Shown here in pieces: positions 54,656 to 64,000 of a stretch of 64,000 nucleotides of DNA. The stretch is taken from NCBI RefSeq assembly GCF_018139145.2, contig NC_059477.1, positions 41,386,502-41,450,501 of the forward strand, read 5' to 3'. The notes under the pieces were generated by a model. That model did no database searches. It was given only the letters and a program-made list of their open reading frames with translations, and had not been told where the DNA came from. Made by a program: the position numbers and the translations under genes. The stretch's first letter is position 1, and every line of letters begins with the position of its first letter. Source of the stretch: Gymnogyps californianus. Taxonomy: Eukaryota > Chordata > Aves > Accipitriformes > Cathartidae.

Positions 54656-56974
54656 CCCTATTCCCCAAAAAAGTTAAAATAAAAAATGTGACTACTATGA
54701 CTTGCGCATGCCTTTTTTCAACGGTGTGGGAGAAGAGGCACGGGGCTGTTTGTACCCATGCAGCCGTTCCTGAGCTGCAGGGCAATATTGTAGCAAAAAA
54801 AAAAAAAAGAGAGACGGGGAAAGACCTTGCAGTTTAACTTTGGTGGGGAAGCAAAGGCCGAATCCGCATCCTCTCCAGCATTTCTGATGGAAAACTCTCC
54901 TCTCCCCGTCCTGTCCTTCCCTCTGCCACGAAGGGACACCTCAGTTCCGTAGTTTTTAACCAGCGGTGCGCTGAGGAGGGCGAGATGTGGTTCCTGAGGT
55001 GAGCACTGAGGTGGTGGCAGTGGCGGTGGTGCAGGCTGCTGCCGGGAGGATGCTGGTTCAGCCGAGGGCAGAGAACGGCTCCAGTGATGGCTCGGTAATT
55101 CCACACACTGCAGCCACTGTTCCTGCCATTCCAGGGCCCTGCTAAGGCCTGAGTCATGGGGCGGGCCGGCCGCTCCCTCTCCCTGGAGGGGCAAAGCCAC
55201 CACTTCTCTGCAGGCTTGGTGCCTGAGCACAACCCGGGGGGGGCCACGCACAGCAGCGTGGGGCTCTCTGCTAAGCCGGCTGGAGGGAGAGTGCCCAGCA
55301 TTTGTCCTTTATCTGAACTGGGAAGTCAGCCACCTTTCTCCCTTCTCAAAGTGTCCAGTCTGTGGCCATGGTGTAACCGCTAGTCTGTTAAGAGTGGGCT
55401 ATTTCTTTTTTCCAGCCTGCATTATTGCTACTGCCAAAGGCTGCACTACCCCAGTACCACCGCCTGCAGGGTAAGTACCGGTTTTCCAGAGCACTGGGAG
55501 CAGCAGCCCCTCTCTGCCACCGCTCCCCCAGCCCCCTCCAGTTGTTAAATCGGATGACCGGACCAAGGGTGTGAGCAAAGGCAGGGGCCGGGGGAGCTGC
55601 TGCTGACACCGGTTCCGTCAGCGCTGCTGCTGTGCAGAGCCCGGTGTCGGTGTTCCTGAGCTGGCACGTGCCGTCAGCTGTTTGTCTACAGCTCGTTCAG
55701 CCAGGCACGATGACAGCGAACTCTCATAAAAATAACTCTCTCCCAAGTGAACTGCAGGCACTGCCTTTTAATCACGTCTTTCCCACCTCTACTCTCTGGT
55801 CAGCGAGTAGCGGATAACCCCTTCCTTCCCATTTTAGAAGACCACCTTGAATTACATGAGCTACGCTGAAAGGTGAAGAGTGTTGTGGTGGCTGAATAAA
55901 TACTTCTCTTCCTGGAGAAGTACTTCTGCAGAAAATCTTGCAACAACTTTTTTATTTCTAGTTTGCAGTAGCGTTCCGTTCTAATAGCGGCACAGAGGTT
56001 GGCTAAGCCCTCACTTACAGGGACTAGATCATAAAGTTCTCCTAGTCCTGTTACTTGCCTGCTTTTCAAAGCACGGCTCTTCTCTCTGAGCTGTGCAGTT
56101 GTGTAGGCAGTATCTTTAACGAAGCAGCAAAGAGAGCAAAATAAACGACCCTTTGGCTGGAAAGCGGGGCTTTGCATGAAACCAGAGAGAAGAACACTGA
56201 AACTTCTCCAGCTTTTTGACAGAGCGATGCCCCTGGGCTGCTAGAAACGCACATTACATCCCACGGGCTTTAGGGGAAGGGGGAGCTGAGCCAGCTCCCT
56301 CTTTGCTGAGGACCGAGCGAGCCCTCAGCCCTTCTGCATCGGCCTTTCTGAAACGGAACAGGAGGGTTAAAGTTCAGCACGTCCCTCCCGCCTTCCAGCC
56401 ACCACCGTAAGCAGGCTCGCACGGCTCCAGCAGCCGGGCTTCACACACCGCTTCCTTCACCATAACCCTCACCGGGGAAGGAGCGTACTTCTGACACCGC
56501 ATCTTGGAAGTACAGATATCGTATTCTCCACCTTCCGTACAGATCTTTCACTAGAACAGCTGTAAAACCAGTTTCTCACCCCGCTGAGTGAACTAGAAGC
56601 TAATCACTGAAGCTAGTCGTGATTAAAGGTTTAAGTAAATTTTCTATGTCAAGTCAAATTTGAGAACTAAAAGTACACTAAGTAAGTACGAGCTTTAAAT
56701 GGCATTAGAGATTGAGAATTCACAGACGAGACCCCCAGCCGTGAGCGGCAGCACGCCCCTGAGCCGGTGCCTAAAGCAGTTTTAATCCGAGACTGAGAAA
56801 CTCTGACAAGCCTTGATTTCTGCACAGCGGAAGTTGTGCACGAGAGGAAGAGCTAGCGCTGCGCTGAGCTGCCCGAGCAGTGTTGTCTTCTAATGGCCAT
56901 AAATTTGACTTCAGCAGTAGAGTTCCCCTTAAAACACAAAATCCCAGATCGATCAGCAGAGCACAGCAAAGCAA
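54656..56974. other. Intergenic region between convergent ACVR2A and ORC4
   Basis: These roughly 2.3 kb separate the inferred 3' ends of the two genes. The first kilobase is GC-rich and carries overlapping minus-strand frames (54718-55251 and 54834-55301) without recognisable domains. Both frames cover the same bases, which fits composition rather than coding. A segment at about 55420-55470 is flanked by an acceptor-like and a donor-like site (see findings). I recognised no repeat family, RNA gene or third gene. Confidence 0.6.
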
Positions 56975-57095
56975 GCTTCTTCCAAAAATTTATTAATCTG
57001 AACACCCTCCTGTGGGCAGACATTACATCTTCCAGCATTTACAGCTAACCCCAAAAGTTTTGAGGCAGAAAGTGATGCTGCAAGCTCCAAAAAGT
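56975..57095 (-). other. ORC4: ORC4 3' untranslated region (approximate)
   Basis: This is the region from just after the ORC4 stop to the cleavage site expected 10-20 bases past the AATAAA at 56994-56989. Its length of about 120 bases is inferred from the hexamer alone. Confidence 0.55.
56989..56994 (-). terminator. ORC4: Poly(A) signal of ORC4
   Basis: AATAAA on the minus strand (TTTATT on the plus strand) lies about 100 bases past the ORC4 stop codon and is the first canonical hexamer downstream of it. This implies a very short 3'UTR, unless later sites are also used. Confidence 0.7.

Positions 57096-64000
<6,905 letters not shown>

Overview
The window is vertebrate nuclear DNA, most likely from a bird. 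It carries split genes with GT-AG introns and long AT-rich introns. Two CR1 LINE 3' ends of the type common in avian genomes are present (7597-7650 and 46517-46603). A probable ancient MIR/CORE-SINE relic lies at 26859-26956. No bacterial, plasmid, phage or CRISPR architecture was seen. Almost all of the open reading frames are chance frames in introns, UTRs or intergenic DNA.

The plus strand holds nearly all of ACVR2A (activin receptor type-2A). Ten coding exons lie between 21759 and 50913 and supply residues 19-513 of a 513-residue receptor. Only the signal-peptide exon (18 codons plus one base) is missing, and it should lie upstream of position 1. Bases 1-21758 are therefore read as the 3' part of intron 1. 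The exons encode, in order: the ten-cysteine extracellular ligand-binding domain (exons 2-3), the juxtamembrane stalk and transmembrane helix (exon 4), the serine/threonine kinase domain (exons 5-11) and a short C-tail. All splice sites are GT-AG and all phases join. A 3'UTR of about 3.7 kb follows, probably ending after paired poly(A) signals at 54606 and 54633, with possible proximal sites.

The minus strand holds the 3' part of ORC4 (origin recognition complex subunit 4). Five exons between 64000 and 57096 encode the C-terminal 176 residues, followed by a short 3'UTR with a poly(A) signal at 56994-56989. The two genes are tail to tail, with about 2.3 kb between their 3' ends. This matches the known ACVR2A/ORC4 adjacency in other amniotes, as far as I recall it. 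The genes have unrelated functions (TGF-beta superfamily signalling at the membrane versus DNA replication licensing in the nucleus). Nothing here suggests they work together beyond conserved synteny.

Composition shifts along the window. Bases 1 to about 52.6 kb are AT-rich with small GC/CpG-rich patches (about 28.7, 35.5 and 37.1 kb). About 52.7-60.0 kb, spanning the tail-to-tail junction, is clearly richer in GC and CpG. I found no convincing undescribed biological system. The more useful observations are the interruption of both human microsatellite-instability A8 tracts of ACVR2A, CpG-rich blocks inside the last ORC4 intron, a splice-site-flanked orphan segment between the genes, and the probable MIR relic.
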